From Sphingomonas sp. BK580 (lineage in GTDB: Bacteria; Pseudomonadota; Alphaproteobacteria; Sphingomonadales; Sphingomonadaceae), in NCBI RefSeq assembly GCF_014194975.1, contig NZ_JACIAY010000004.1:1-64000 (forward strand): DNA of 64,000 bases. Direction: 5' to 3'. A model generated the notes under the pieces. It ran no database searches and had not been told where the DNA came from. It saw nothing but the letters and a program-made list of their open reading frames with translations. Shown piece after piece: positions 44,000-52,491 of this stretch (within the stretch, counting starts at the first letter, position 1; every line of letters begins with the position of its first letter). A program made the translations under genes and the position numbers.

Positions 44000-45406
44000 T
44001 CAGAACGTCCGCAGCTTGATCGAGCGGAAGTCGACCTTATCACCGTGGTCCTGCAGCAGGATGGCGCCGTCCGCGGTCTCGCCGAAGCCTGCCGCCTGCG
44101 CGAACTTGCTCTGTGCGATCAGCGCCTTCAGCTCGGCCGAGCCGCGCTCATACTCGACCACCTTGAAGCCGTTGAGCCAATGCTCGACGTGGTTGCCGCG
44201 CACCAGCACGGTGGCGCGGTTCCACTCGCCCGGCGGGTTGGCGCGCTTGCCCGGGCTGTCCGGGTCCGAGAGGTTGCGCGCCGGGATGAGGTCGTACAGC
44301 GAGGCGAGCGTGCGGTTGCCGTCGCGCCCCATCTTGGCGTCGGGGTGGCGCGCGTCGTCGAGCAGCTGATACTCGAAGCCGACGCTCGACACGCCGCCGT
44401 TCGGCCCCGGCGGCAGCAGATACTTGATCCCGCTGTTGGCGCCCTCGGAGAGGCGGAAGTCGACCGACAGCTCGAAATCCCGATAGGTCGCCGCGGTGGC
44501 GATGTCCCCGCCGCGGGCCGCCTCGCTCGCGCTCTTCTCCACCGTCAGCACGCCGTCGGCCATGGTCCAGCCGTGCGAGGGGAAACCACCGCCCTTGGCG
44601 GCGCGCCAGCCCTTCGACGAGCGCCCGTCCCACAGCAGGGTCCAGCCGGCGCGGCGCTCGGCCGCGGTGAGCGCGTTCGACTGCCAGCCCTGCTGCTCGA
44701 GCCGGTTCTCGGGCATGGCGTAGCGCTTCGGGTCCTGCGTGATGATGCGCAGGCCCTTGAAGCGCACCTCGGGCCCCTTGGCGGCGACGTCGTCGGGCAG
44801 CGCGTGGACCTGGAAGGCGAGGAAGCCGCGCGAGTCGGTGTCGTCGACGATGTCGGCGGCGGGCACGCCGTTGATGAAGGTGCGCAGCCGGTTGCCGATC
44901 GCCTCCACACGATAGTGGTTCCAGTCGCCCGAGCGGAAAGCCTTGCGCGCCGCCTCGTTGCGCCCGAGCGTGTAGAGCCACTGGCGGCGCTGCTCGTCGT
45001 ACAGGCCCGCGCTCCACGCGCGCGACGAGGGGTCGATCTCGGCCTGATAGCCGAAGACCACGCCGTTGCGGTAGTCGGGGCGGCTCTGGCCGCGGATCAT
45101 CATGCCCGAGTTGAGCGTGGGGTCGGTCTTGGCGTCGAACTCGACGATGAAGTCGCCGTAGAGCCGGTCCGAGACGAGCCAGCTGTTGCCCTTGCCGACC
45201 ACCGCGCGGCCGACCAACTCGTCGCCGACCACTTCATAGGTGGCGTTGCCGCCGGTCCGGTGCCAGCCGGCGAGACCGGGCTTGGGCATGAGGTCCTGCC
45301 AGGGTGCGGCGGCGCTGCGCGTCGGCGCCGATTGGGCCGCCGCCACGGCGGGGAGAGTGCCGGACGACCAGGCCGTCAGCGCCAGCAACGCGAGTGTGCG
45401 AACCAC
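44000..45406 (-). CDS. Secreted two-domain DUF1080 (3-keto-disaccharide hydrolase) protein
   Basis: A 468-residue exported protein (signal VRTLALLALTAWSSGTLPAVA) with two DUF1080 beta-sandwich domains, at about residues 35-215 and 245-468. The second has the usual WTLLWDGRSSKGWRA opening and SGIKYLLPPG, LYDLIPARN, WNRATVLVRGNHVEHWLNG and GAILLQDHGDKVDFRSIKLR. The first is diverged (SGMMIRGQSRPDY, GDWNHYRVEAIGNRLRTFINGV). DUF1080 enzymes cleave 3-keto-glycosides made by Gfo/Idh/MocA-type oxidation, and three such genes follow. It starts with GTG, with GGGAG upstream. It opens the leftward operon, 146 bp from the divergent FadR-type regulator. Confidence 0.88.
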   Translation of the reverse strand: MVRTLALLALTAWSSGTLPAVAAAQSAPTRSAAAPWQDLMPKPGLAGWHRTGGNATYEVVGDELVGRAVVGKGNSWLVSDRLYGDFIVEFDAKTDPTLNSGMMIRGQSRPDYRNGVVFGYQAEIDPSSRAWSAGLYDEQRRQWLYTLGRNEAARKAFRSGDWNHYRVEAIGNRLRTFINGVPAADIVDDTDSRGFLAFQVHALPDDVAAKGPEVRFKGLRIITQDPKRYAMPENRLEQQGWQSNALTAAERRAGWTLLWDGRSSKGWRAAKGGGFPSHGWTMADGVLTVEKSASEAARGGDIATAATYRDFELSVDFRLSEGANSGIKYLLPPGPNGGVSSVGFEYQLLDDARHPDAKMGRDGNRTLASLYDLIPARNLSDPDSPGKRANPPGEWNRATVLVRGNHVEHWLNGFKVVEYERGSAELKALIAQSKFAQAAGFGETADGAILLQDHGDKVDFRSIKLRTF

Positions 45407-45485
45407 CGTCTCTCCCCTCGATCATGTCCCGGGCGTCCACTCTCCCGGTTCTCGGGGGCGACGCTCTCGGGGCTAGGCGTAGATC

Positions 45486-45498
45486 GTGGTCGGACCAC
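45486..45498. promoter_or_regulatory. FadR/GntR-type operator palindrome
   Basis: GTGGTC-G-GACCAC is a perfect 13-bp inverted repeat. Its core TGGTCGGACCA fits the FadR-subfamily pattern TnGTnnnACnA. It lies midway between the DUF1080 operon and the regulator gene, so it could control both. Confidence 0.65.
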
Positions 45499-45552
45499 AT
45501 GCAAGACCGGTGTCAGACATTTTGCCGCGGGGACGCGCTGAGAAGGCTTGAC

Positions 45553-46368
45553 GTGCTGGCCGGTGAGGACGAGGAACAGGGTGTGCGGGCGCGGCGCAAC
45601 GGGGCGCGCCGCGACGCCGAGGAGCTGACGCGCGTGGCCGAGCATGGCGGCAAATTGTACCGCAGGATCGTGCAGTCGATCGTCGCTGACATCACCGCCG
45701 GCGTCTACCCCGTCGGTGCGCGACTGCCCGCCGAGCGCGACCTGACCGAGCGCTTCGGCGTGAGCCGGCCGACGATCCGCGAGGCGATGATCGCGCTGGA
45801 GATGCAGGGGCTGGTCGAGGCACGCAAGGGCTCGGGCGTGTTCGTGCTCGCCGCCGCGACGCCGCACGTCGAGCAGGAACTCGACATCGGCGCGTTCGAG
45901 ATCACCGAGGCGCGGCGTCTGCTCGAGGGCGAGGTGGCGGCGGTGGCGGCGACCGAGATCGACGCCGAGCAGCTCGCCGAGTTGCGCGGCCTGCTGGGCG
46001 ACATGGCGCGCGACGAGGTGGCGGAAGACGCCGACCGCCGCTTCCATATCGCCATCGCCGAGGCGACGGGCAACGCCGTGATCATCTCGGCGGTGACCGA
46101 CTTCTGGGACATGCGCTTCCGCTCGCCGCTGGCGCGCGAGGTGCTGCTCAAGGCGGGGAGTCTCGGCACCGAGAGCCGGCTCGCCGAGCACGGCCGCATC
46201 CTCGCCGCGCTGGAGGCGCGCTCGCCGATCGACGCGCGCAACGCCATGCGCGACCATCTCAGCCGCGTGATCGACTATCTGCTCGACGTCACCGAGACCG
46301 AGGCGGTGGAGCGCGCGCGCAAGGAGACCGACCAGCGCCGCCGCGCTCTGGCAAGACGGACGGTGTAA
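45553..46368 (+). CDS. FadR/GntR-family transcriptional regulator
   Basis: A 271-residue regulator of the FadR subfamily. The winged helix spans about residues 35-105 (YRRIVQSIVADITAGVYPVG, then RLPAERDLTERFGVSRPTIRE). The all-helical FCD ligand domain follows (about 115-250), with metal-site-like residues in DADRRFHIAIAEATGN and MRDHLSRVIDYLL. Members near uronate genes (UxuR/ExuR-like) usually repress them until the sugar acid is present. It sits between the keto-sugar operon and the TonB receptor-uxu operon, and FadR-like palindromes precede both. GTG 45553 was chosen for its AGAAGG site; GTG 45583 or 45631 are alternatives. Confidence 0.85.
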   Translation: MLAGEDEEQGVRARRNGARRDAEELTRVAEHGGKLYRRIVQSIVADITAGVYPVGARLPAERDLTERFGVSRPTIREAMIALEMQGLVEARKGSGVFVLAAATPHVEQELDIGAFEITEARRLLEGEVAAVAATEIDAEQLAELRGLLGDMARDEVAEDADRRFHIAIAEATGNAVIISAVTDFWDMRFRSPLAREVLLKAGSLGTESRLAEHGRILAALEARSPIDARNAMRDHLSRVIDYLLDVTETEAVERARKETDQRRRALARRTV

Positions 46369-46373
46369 AAAGA

Positions 46374-46515
46374 TCCTCCGCGGCACGGGGAGGGGGACCG
46401 CCGCGCGCCAGCGCGGTGGTGGAGGGGGCGCTCCACCTACGGGCTATATCGTATGCGGAAGCCCCCTTCACCACGCCCTGCGGGCGCGGTCCCCCTCCCC
46501 GCGAGCGGGGAGGAG
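46374..46515. repeat. Inverted repeat element, GGGGAGG type
   Basis: The left arm runs through CACGGGGAGGGGGACCGCCGCG. The right arm is the inverse (CGGTCCCCCTCCCCGCGAGCGGGGAGGAG), with a partly paired spacer of GGAGGGGGCGCTCC and AAGCCCCCTTC. It is a recurrent intergenic type in sphingomonads. It probably terminates the regulator transcript before the TonB receptor promoter. Confidence 0.75.
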
Positions 46516-46532
46516 CTTGGCACTCCTTTTCC

Positions 46533-46551
46533 TATAATCTGGTCAGGCCAG
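46533..46551 (+). promoter_or_regulatory. TATAAT -10 box abutting a FadR-like operator
   Basis: A perfect TATAAT (46533-46538) is immediately followed by CTGGTCAGGCCAG (46539-46551), an inverted repeat that matches FadR-type CTGGTCnGACCAG at all but one position. A protein bound there would cover the transcription start of the TonB receptor-uxu operon. No good -35 was seen 17 bases upstream. Confidence 0.6.
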
Positions 46552-46671
46552 TTGCCAGACAGGTTCGCAGCTGTTAGCTCTTCCGCATCGACCGCACGCC
46601 GCACAGACGGCGGCGGCGCCACCAGCGCACAGCGAGCCTGAGACGAGCGTGCGCCTATTGGGAGAGGGGAT

Positions 46672-49600
46672 GTGGGCATCTATCGTCGCCACAAATGCGC
46701 TCTGTTCGTATCGTCGAGCGCGCTCGCCGCGCTGATCGCGGGCGCCGCCGCCGCGCAGACCGCGCCGCAGGACCAGCCGTCGCCCTCCGCCACCGGCGAC
46801 GTCGTCTCCGCCGGCGCCCCCGCCGCGCAGACCGCGCCGCAGGACCAGCCGTCGCCCTCCGCCACCGGCGACGTCGTCTCCGCCGGCGCCCCCGCCGCGC
46901 CGCCCGCCACCGACGCGCAGGGCACGCAGTCGCCCGTGCAGGAAGGCGGCGAGGCGCAGATCAACGACATCGTCGTCACCGGCTTCCGCGCCTCGCTCAA
47001 CAGCGCGCTCAATCAGAAGCGCGCCGAGACCGCGGCGGTGGACAGCATCGTCGCCGAGGATATCGGCAAGTTCCCCGATTCCAACCTCGCCGAGTCGATG
47101 CAGCGCATCCCCGGCGTGGCGCTGTCGCGCGGCGACGGCGGCGAGGGCCGCAACATCTCGGTGCGCGGCCTCGGCGCGCAGTTCACGCGCGTCCGCATCA
47201 ACGGCATGGAGGGCGTGTCGCAGGTCAGCGGCAGCGACATCCGCGGCGGCGTCGCCACCGGCCGCTCGTTCGACTTCGTCACCTTCCCGACCGAGATCTT
47301 CTCGGCGCTGTCGGTGCGCAAGACCACCTCGGCCGACGTCGAGGAGGGCTCGCTCGGCGCCACCGTCGACCTGCGCGCGCCTAAGCCGTTCGACCAGAAG
47401 AAGTCGTTCGTCTTCTCCGGCACCGCGCGCGGGATCTACAACGACATCAAGAAGGACGTCGACCCGCGCCTGTCCGCGCTCGTCTCCAAGCAGTTCGGCG
47501 ACACGTTCGGCGTGCTCGCCAGCGTCGCCTATTCGAAGCGCCGCATCGACGAATATGCCTATTCGGCGGTCGATGTCGTGCCGACCACGGTCTACGGCCT
47601 CGCCCAGCCGACCGGCAGCGCCAACGCGGGCGTGATCTTCCCCTTCTGCACCCCTGTCGGCTACACCTATAACGGCGGCGCGGTGACCAGTCCCGGCGTG
47701 GGCTATACCCAGCCGAGCGGCGCCTCGATCGGCTCGGACGCCAACAATTGCAGCACCAACAACCCGCGCACCGGCACCCAGGCGGCCTATGATTATATCA
47801 TGAGCCGCACCGGCGTGAACGGCCGCCCGGGCGGCGGCGTCTACCTGCCGCGCCTGCCGCGCCCGGTGCGCAGCAGCCAGGACCAACAGCGTCTCGCCGG
47901 TTCGCTGACCTTCCAGTGGAAGCCGAGCGACAATACCGACATCTCGCTCGACGGGCTCTACTCCCGCTTCAAGGTCGACCGGCTCGACACATATTTCGAC
48001 GCGCGCTCGTTCGGCCGCGCGATCTCGAACAATGGCCAGCCGCTCACCTCGGTGCGCGAGATCGAGGTCGACGACAACGGCTCGCTGATCCACGGCCTGT
48101 TCGATGGCGTCGACCTGCGCTCGGAGATGCAGAGCGAGCGCTTCACCTCCGAGTATAAGCAGGCGAACCTCAACTTCGACCATCGCTTCTCGGATAGCTT
48201 CCGCGTCTTCGGTCTCGCCGGCATCAACGAGTCGCGGCTCGACGTGAACCGCCTGCAGGTGGCGATCGACTCGAACGACAGCCGCGACTGGTCGATCGAC
48301 TTCCGCGACAATCCCGACATTCCCAAGATCGGCTACGGCATCGACACGACCGACCCGACCTTGTTCCAATACGGCCCGCCGCTCGCCAACGGCGACCAGC
48401 GCGGCCAGCTCTCCAATTTCATCCGCCGCAACACGATCGTCAGCAAGACCTTCGAGCTCAACGGCGACTGGAAGCCTGCCGAGGGCTTCACCGTCCAGTT
48501 CGGCGGGCAGTATCGCACGAACAAATATACCGCGCGCGAGCGCCAGCTTGCCACCAACAACCCGCTGGCGCTTCCGACCGGCGTCTCGCTCGCCGACATC
48601 ACCTTCACCACCACCGGCATCGGCAAGAATCTCGACGGGCAGTTGCAGGACTTCGTCTCGATCGATCCGGACAAGTTCCGCGACGCGGTCGGGCTCGACA
48701 GCTACGTCTATTGCAGCATCGAGTGCGCCAAGGGCACCTACGGCGGCGTCGACGAGAAATACAAGTCGGGCTATTTCATGGTGAAGTTCGACACGCAGGA
48801 CATCCTGCCGTTGACGCTGCGCGGTGACGCGGGCGTGCGCTACGTCCACACCAGCCTCGACACCTACGGCCCCATCACCACCGCCGCGCCGGCGGGGTCA
48901 GCCTACCCGTCGCGCTACGTGATCTCCGAGGTGGGCCGCTCCTACGAGGACTGGCTGCCGTCGATGAACCTGGCGCTGGACGTCACGCCCGACCTGATCG
49001 CACGCCTCTCCGCGGCGCGCGTGATGTCGCGGCCGTCCTACGGGCAGCTGATCCCCTCGGGCTCGGCGAATCTGGTGATCCAGACCGCCTCGTTCAGCAA
49101 CCCGTTCCTCGACCCCATCCGCGCCAACACGTTCGACGCCGCGCTGGAATGGTATTTCCGCCCGGGCTCGCTGCTGTCGGTGGCGTATTTCTACAAGAAC
49201 ATCGAGACCTACATCCAGACGACCAGCGCCAGCGTCGCCTTCCAGGACATCGGTCTGCCGCTGTCGCTGCTCAACGGCACGCAGCTGCGCCCCGGCGATC
49301 AGTTCACCGTCCAGCGCAGCAACAACACGCCGGGCGGTCCACTGCGCGGCTTCGAGGCGAACGTGCAGCTGCCTTTCACCTTCCTGCCGGGCTTCCTCAA
49401 GAACTTCGGCGCGCTGGGCAACTTCACGCGGGTGCGCTCGAACATCAACTATATCATCTCACCGACGCTCTCGCGCACCGCGCCGCTGGTCGGCCTGTCG
49501 CCCGAGACCGCGAGCGGCACGCTCTACTATGAGGACAGCCGCTTCAGCATTCGCTCGACCGTGAACTACCGCGCCTCGTTCCTCACCGCGGTGCCGAGCG

Positions 49601-49815
49601 GCTCGGTCGACGCCGACTCCACCTCGAACGCCAGCTCGATCTTCGTCGACGCCTCGGCCTCGTACAACCTGACCGAGAACGTGAAGCTCATCGCGGAGGT
49701 GCAGAACATCACCAACGAGACCAACCGGCTCACCGTCGACACGGTGCGCAAGGACCCGCTCTACACCGCCTATTTCGGCCGCACCTTTGCGCTGGCGGTG
49801 AATTTCGTGTTCTGA
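46672..49815 (+). CDS. TonB-dependent receptor (Xanthomonas/Caulobacter type)
   Basis: A 1047-residue outer-membrane receptor, probably for a glucuronate-containing oligosaccharide given its position before uxuA. The signal peptide covers about residues 1-27 (LFVSSSALAALIAGAAAA). Two identical 24-residue Pro/Ser/Ala-rich units follow (AQTAPQDQPSPSATGDVVSA and on). A TonB-box-like NDIVVTGFR begins at residue 98, followed by a TIGR01782-type plug (VDSIVAEDIGKFPDSNLAES, then MQRIPGVALSRGDGGEGRN). The barrel ends in FALAVNFVF. GTG 46672 was chosen because GGGAGAGGGG precedes it. Controlled by the promoter and operator at 46533-46551. Confidence 0.9.
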   Translation: MGIYRRHKCALFVSSSALAALIAGAAAAQTAPQDQPSPSATGDVVSAGAPAAQTAPQDQPSPSATGDVVSAGAPAAPPATDAQGTQSPVQEGGEAQINDIVVTGFRASLNSALNQKRAETAAVDSIVAEDIGKFPDSNLAESMQRIPGVALSRGDGGEGRNISVRGLGAQFTRVRINGMEGVSQVSGSDIRGGVATGRSFDFVTFPTEIFSALSVRKTTSADVEEGSLGATVDLRAPKPFDQKKSFVFSGTARGIYNDIKKDVDPRLSALVSKQFGDTFGVLASVAYSKRRIDEYAYSAVDVVPTTVYGLAQPTGSANAGVIFPFCTPVGYTYNGGAVTSPGVGYTQPSGASIGSDANNCSTNNPRTGTQAAYDYIMSRTGVNGRPGGGVYLPRLPRPVRSSQDQQRLAGSLTFQWKPSDNTDISLDGLYSRFKVDRLDTYFDARSFGRAISNNGQPLTSVREIEVDDNGSLIHGLFDGVDLRSEMQSERFTSEYKQANLNFDHRFSDSFRVFGLAGINESRLDVNRLQVAIDSNDSRDWSIDFRDNPDIPKIGYGIDTTDPTLFQYGPPLANGDQRGQLSNFIRRNTIVSKTFELNGDWKPAEGFTVQFGGQYRTNKYTARERQLATNNPLALPTGVSLADITFTTTGIGKNLDGQLQDFVSIDPDKFRDAVGLDSYVYCSIECAKGTYGGVDEKYKSGYFMVKFDTQDILPLTLRGDAGVRYVHTSLDTYGPITTAAPAGSAYPSRYVISEVGRSYEDWLPSMNLALDVTPDLIARLSAARVMSRPSYGQLIPSGSANLVIQTASFSNPFLDPIRANTFDAALEWYFRPGSLLSVAYFYKNIETYIQTTSASVAFQDIGLPLSLLNGTQLRPGDQFTVQRSNNTPGGPLRGFEANVQLPFTFLPGFLKNFGALGNFTRVRSNINYIISPTLSRTAPLVGLSPETASGTLYYEDSRFSIRSTVNYRASFLTAVPSGSVDADSTSNASSIFVDASASYNLTENVKLIAEVQNITNETNRLTVDTVRKDPLYTAYFGRTFALAVNFVF
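46753..46896 (+). repeat. Perfect 72-bp tandem duplication in TonB receptor
   Basis: Two adjacent identical copies, 46753-46824 and 46825-46896, encode 24 residues each in the linker between the signal peptide and TonB box. Perfect identity across all codon positions points to a recent duplication. Confidence 0.9.
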
Positions 49816-49855
49816 GCCGCGAATGATGTTTCGGGGCGACAGCGAGGACGGGCGG

Positions 49856-51082
49856 ATGGCGCGACAGGACGGGCGGGTGCGATGGATGACGCAGACGATG
49901 CGCTGGTTCGGCCCGTCCGACCCGGTCGCGCTGCGCGACATCCGCCAGACCGGCGCGACCGAGGTGGTCACCGCGCTCCACGAGGTGCCCAACGGCGCCG
50001 TGTGGAGCGCGGCGGCGATCGCCGAGCGGCGCGCGACCATCGCCGCGGCGGGGCTCGGCTGGACCGTGGTGGAGAGCCTGCCGGTCCACGAGGAGATCAA
50101 GACCCGCGGGCCGCGCTGGGACGAGCTGGTCGACGCCTATCGCGAGAGCCTGCGCCATCTCGCCGCCGCGGGCATCCGGGTCGTCACCTACAATTTCATG
50201 CCGGTGCTCGACTGGACCCGCACCGATCTCGGCTGGGAACTGCCCGACGGGGCGCGCGCGCTGCGCTACGAGCATGACGCGGCCGCCGCCTTCGACCTCT
50301 TCCTGCTGCGCCGCGCCGGCGCCGAGCGCGACTATGCCGCCGACCTGATCGAGCGCGCCGAGCGCCGCCTCGCCGGCATGGACGAGGACGCGCGACGCCG
50401 GCTGACGCGCAACATCATCGCCGGCCTGCCGGGCAGCGAGGAGAGCTTCTCGATCGAGGACTTCCGCGCCGCGCTCGCCACCTATGATGGGGTGGATGCC
50501 GCCGCGCTCCACGCCCATCACGTCGCCTTCCTGGAGGCGGTCTGCCCGGTGGCGGAGGAGCTCGGCGTGCATCTGGTGGTTCACCCCGACGACCCGCCCT
50601 TCGCGCTGTTCGGCCTGCCGCGCGTGGTCAGCACCGAGGCCGACGTCGCCGACCTGTTCGCGCGCGTGCCGAGCCGCGCCAACGGCCTGTGCTTCTGCGC
50701 CGGCTCGTTCGGCGCGCGGCCCGACAACGACCTGCCGGGCATGGTCGACCGGCTGGGCGATCGGATCGGCTTCCTCCACCTCCGCTCGGTCCAGCGCGAG
50801 GGCGGCGACGCCCGCGGGGGAACGTTCCATGAGGCGGCGCACCTCGAGGGCGACGCGGGGATGACCGCGATCGTCGCCGCGGTCCACCGTCTCCAGCAGC
50901 GCGAGGATCGCTCGATCCCGATGCGCCCCGATCACGGACATCAGATGCTCGACGACCTCTCACGCGTGACCAATCCCGGCTACTCGCTGCTCGGCCGGAT
51001 GCGCGGGCTCGCCGAGCTGCGCGGCGTCGAGCGCGGCGTCGCCCATGCCACCGCCGGCGCGCGCGCGGAGGCGCTGGCATGA
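49856..51082 (+). CDS. uxuA: Mannonate dehydratase
   Basis: A 408-residue TIM-barrel enzyme that dehydrates D-mannonate to 2-keto-3-deoxygluconate. It has the UxuA signature start TQTMRWFGPSDPVALRDIRQ and VVTALHEVP. Metal and active-site blocks are LVVHPDDPP, LCFCAGSFGARPDND, FLHLRSVQ and RPDHGHQML. Length is typical. ATG 49856 has GAGGA upstream; ATG 49886 (MTQTMRW) also fits homologues, and ATG 49823 would lie eight bases after the receptor stop. It is the first enzyme gene of an operon whose next gene overlaps its stop by ATGA. Confidence 0.93.
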   Translation: MARQDGRVRWMTQTMRWFGPSDPVALRDIRQTGATEVVTALHEVPNGAVWSAAAIAERRATIAAAGLGWTVVESLPVHEEIKTRGPRWDELVDAYRESLRHLAAAGIRVVTYNFMPVLDWTRTDLGWELPDGARALRYEHDAAAAFDLFLLRRAGAERDYAADLIERAERRLAGMDEDARRRLTRNIIAGLPGSEESFSIEDFRAALATYDGVDAAALHAHHVAFLEAVCPVAEELGVHLVVHPDDPPFALFGLPRVVSTEADVADLFARVPSRANGLCFCAGSFGARPDNDLPGMVDRLGDRIGFLHLRSVQREGGDARGGTFHEAAHLEGDAGMTAIVAAVHRLQQREDRSIPMRPDHGHQMLDDLSRVTNPGYSLLGRMRGLAELRGVERGVAHATAGARAEALA

Positions 51083-52491
51083 CGCGCGCGCTCCGCCTCC
51101 ACCCCGACCGGCTGTTCCCGAGCGACCCGACGCAACGCGACATCGCGCGCGCGCTCTATGCCGAGGTCGGCGGGCTGCCGATCGTCAGCCCGCACGGCCA
51201 CACCGATCCGCGCTGGTTCGCCGCGGACTCGCGCTGGCAGAACGCGACCGAGCTGCTGCTCGCGCCCGATCACTACGTCTTCCGCATGCTCTACTCGCAG
51301 GGCGTCGCGCTCGACGATCTCGCCATCCCGTCGCGCGCCGGCACGCCCGCCACCGAGCCGCGGGCGGCGTGGCGCGTCTTCGCGGACCATTACCACCTCT
51401 TCCGCGGCACGCCGTCGCGGCTGTGGCTCGACCACGTCTTCGCCGAGGTGTTCGGCTTCGACGTCGCGCTGGAGGCTGGCACCGCCGACCTCTACTACGA
51501 CCGCATCGAGGAGCAGCTGGCCACGCCCGCCTTCCGCGCGCGCGCGCTGTTCGATCGGTTCGGGATCGAGTTCCTCGCCACCACCGAGGGCGCGGACGAT
51601 CCGCTCGACTCGCACCGTCAGATCCGCGAGTCGGGCTGGGGCGGGCGCGTCGTCACGACCTATCGCCCCGACGGCGTGATCGACGTCGAGCACGAGCAGT
51701 TCAAGCCCGCGATGGCGCGCTTCGCCGAGCTGACCGGCGAGGACGTGTGGAGCTGGCAGGGCTATCTCGCGGCGCACCGCCGGCGCCGCGCCGACTTCCG
51801 CGCCGCGGGCGCCACCGCGACCGATCACGGCCATCCCAGCGCGCGCACCGCCAACCTCTCCGGCGGCGAGGCCGAGGCGCTGTTCGGCCGCATCGCGAGC
51901 GGCGGCTGGGACGCGGCGGACGCCGAGCTGTTCCGCGCGCAGATGCTCACCGAGATGGCGAAGATGAGCGTGGACGACGGGATGGTGATGCAGCTACATC
52001 CCGGCTCGTACCGCAACCACAATCGCCGGCTGTTCGAGAGCCACGGTCGCGACAAGGGCGCCGACATCCCGCTGCGGATCGAGTTCGTGGAAGCGCTCAG
52101 GCCGCTGCTCGACGCTGTCGGCAACGATCCGCGCTTCACGCTGATCCTCTTCACGCTCGACGAGACCACCTACGCGCGCGAGCTGGCCCCGCTCGCGGGC
52201 CATTACCCCTGCCTGCGGCTCGGGCCGGCGTGGTGGTTCCACGACTCGCCGGAAGGCATGATGCGCTACCGCGAGATGACCACCGAGACCGCGGGCTTCT
52301 ACAACACCGTCGGGTTCAACGACGACACCCGCGCCTTCCTCTCGATCCCGGCGCGGCACGACGTCGCGCGACGGATCGACTGCCATTATCTCGCGCGACT
52401 CGTCGCCGAGCATCGGCTCGAGGACTGGGAGGCGGCCGAGCTCGCCCGCGATCTCACCGTCGGGCTCGTGCGCAAGGCGTACAAGCTGTGA
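51079..52491 (+). CDS. uxaC: Glucuronate isomerase
   Basis: A 470-residue enzyme of the UxaC family, related to amidohydrolases. It converts D-glucuronate to D-fructuronate and D-galacturonate to D-tagaturonate. Markers are LFPSDPTQRDIARALYAEV, IVSPHGHTDPRWFA, FRGTPSRLWLDHV, MQLHPGSYRNHN and a late GFNDDTRAF. Length matches the family. It begins at an ATGA overlap with uxuA and ends in a GTGA overlap with uxuB, so all three are translationally coupled. Confidence 0.95.
   Translation: MTRALRLHPDRLFPSDPTQRDIARALYAEVGGLPIVSPHGHTDPRWFAADSRWQNATELLLAPDHYVFRMLYSQGVALDDLAIPSRAGTPATEPRAAWRVFADHYHLFRGTPSRLWLDHVFAEVFGFDVALEAGTADLYYDRIEEQLATPAFRARALFDRFGIEFLATTEGADDPLDSHRQIRESGWGGRVVTTYRPDGVIDVEHEQFKPAMARFAELTGEDVWSWQGYLAAHRRRRADFRAAGATATDHGHPSARTANLSGGEAEALFGRIASGGWDAADAELFRAQMLTEMAKMSVDDGMVMQLHPGSYRNHNRRLFESHGRDKGADIPLRIEFVEALRPLLDAVGNDPRFTLILFTLDETTYARELAPLAGHYPCLRLGPAWWFHDSPEGMMRYREMTTETAGFYNTVGFNDDTRAFLSIPARHDVARRIDCHYLARLVAEHRLEDWEAAELARDLTVGLVRKAYKL

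Noticed and set aside
46753..46896. Tandem repeat as a CRISPR-like array
   Set aside because: Two directly abutting in-frame coding copies with no spacers.
46543..48849. A 768-codon open frame antisense to the TonB receptor
   Set aside because: Arg/Val/Asp/Ala-rich product with no domain pattern. It is the usual antisense shadow of a high-GC gene, and the receptor on the other strand is unmistakable.
51045..52487. Long N-terminal extension of the uxuB frame
   Set aside because: The extension is a frame-shifted shadow of uxaC. Homology-like sequence begins at GTG 52488, which overlaps the uxaC stop.
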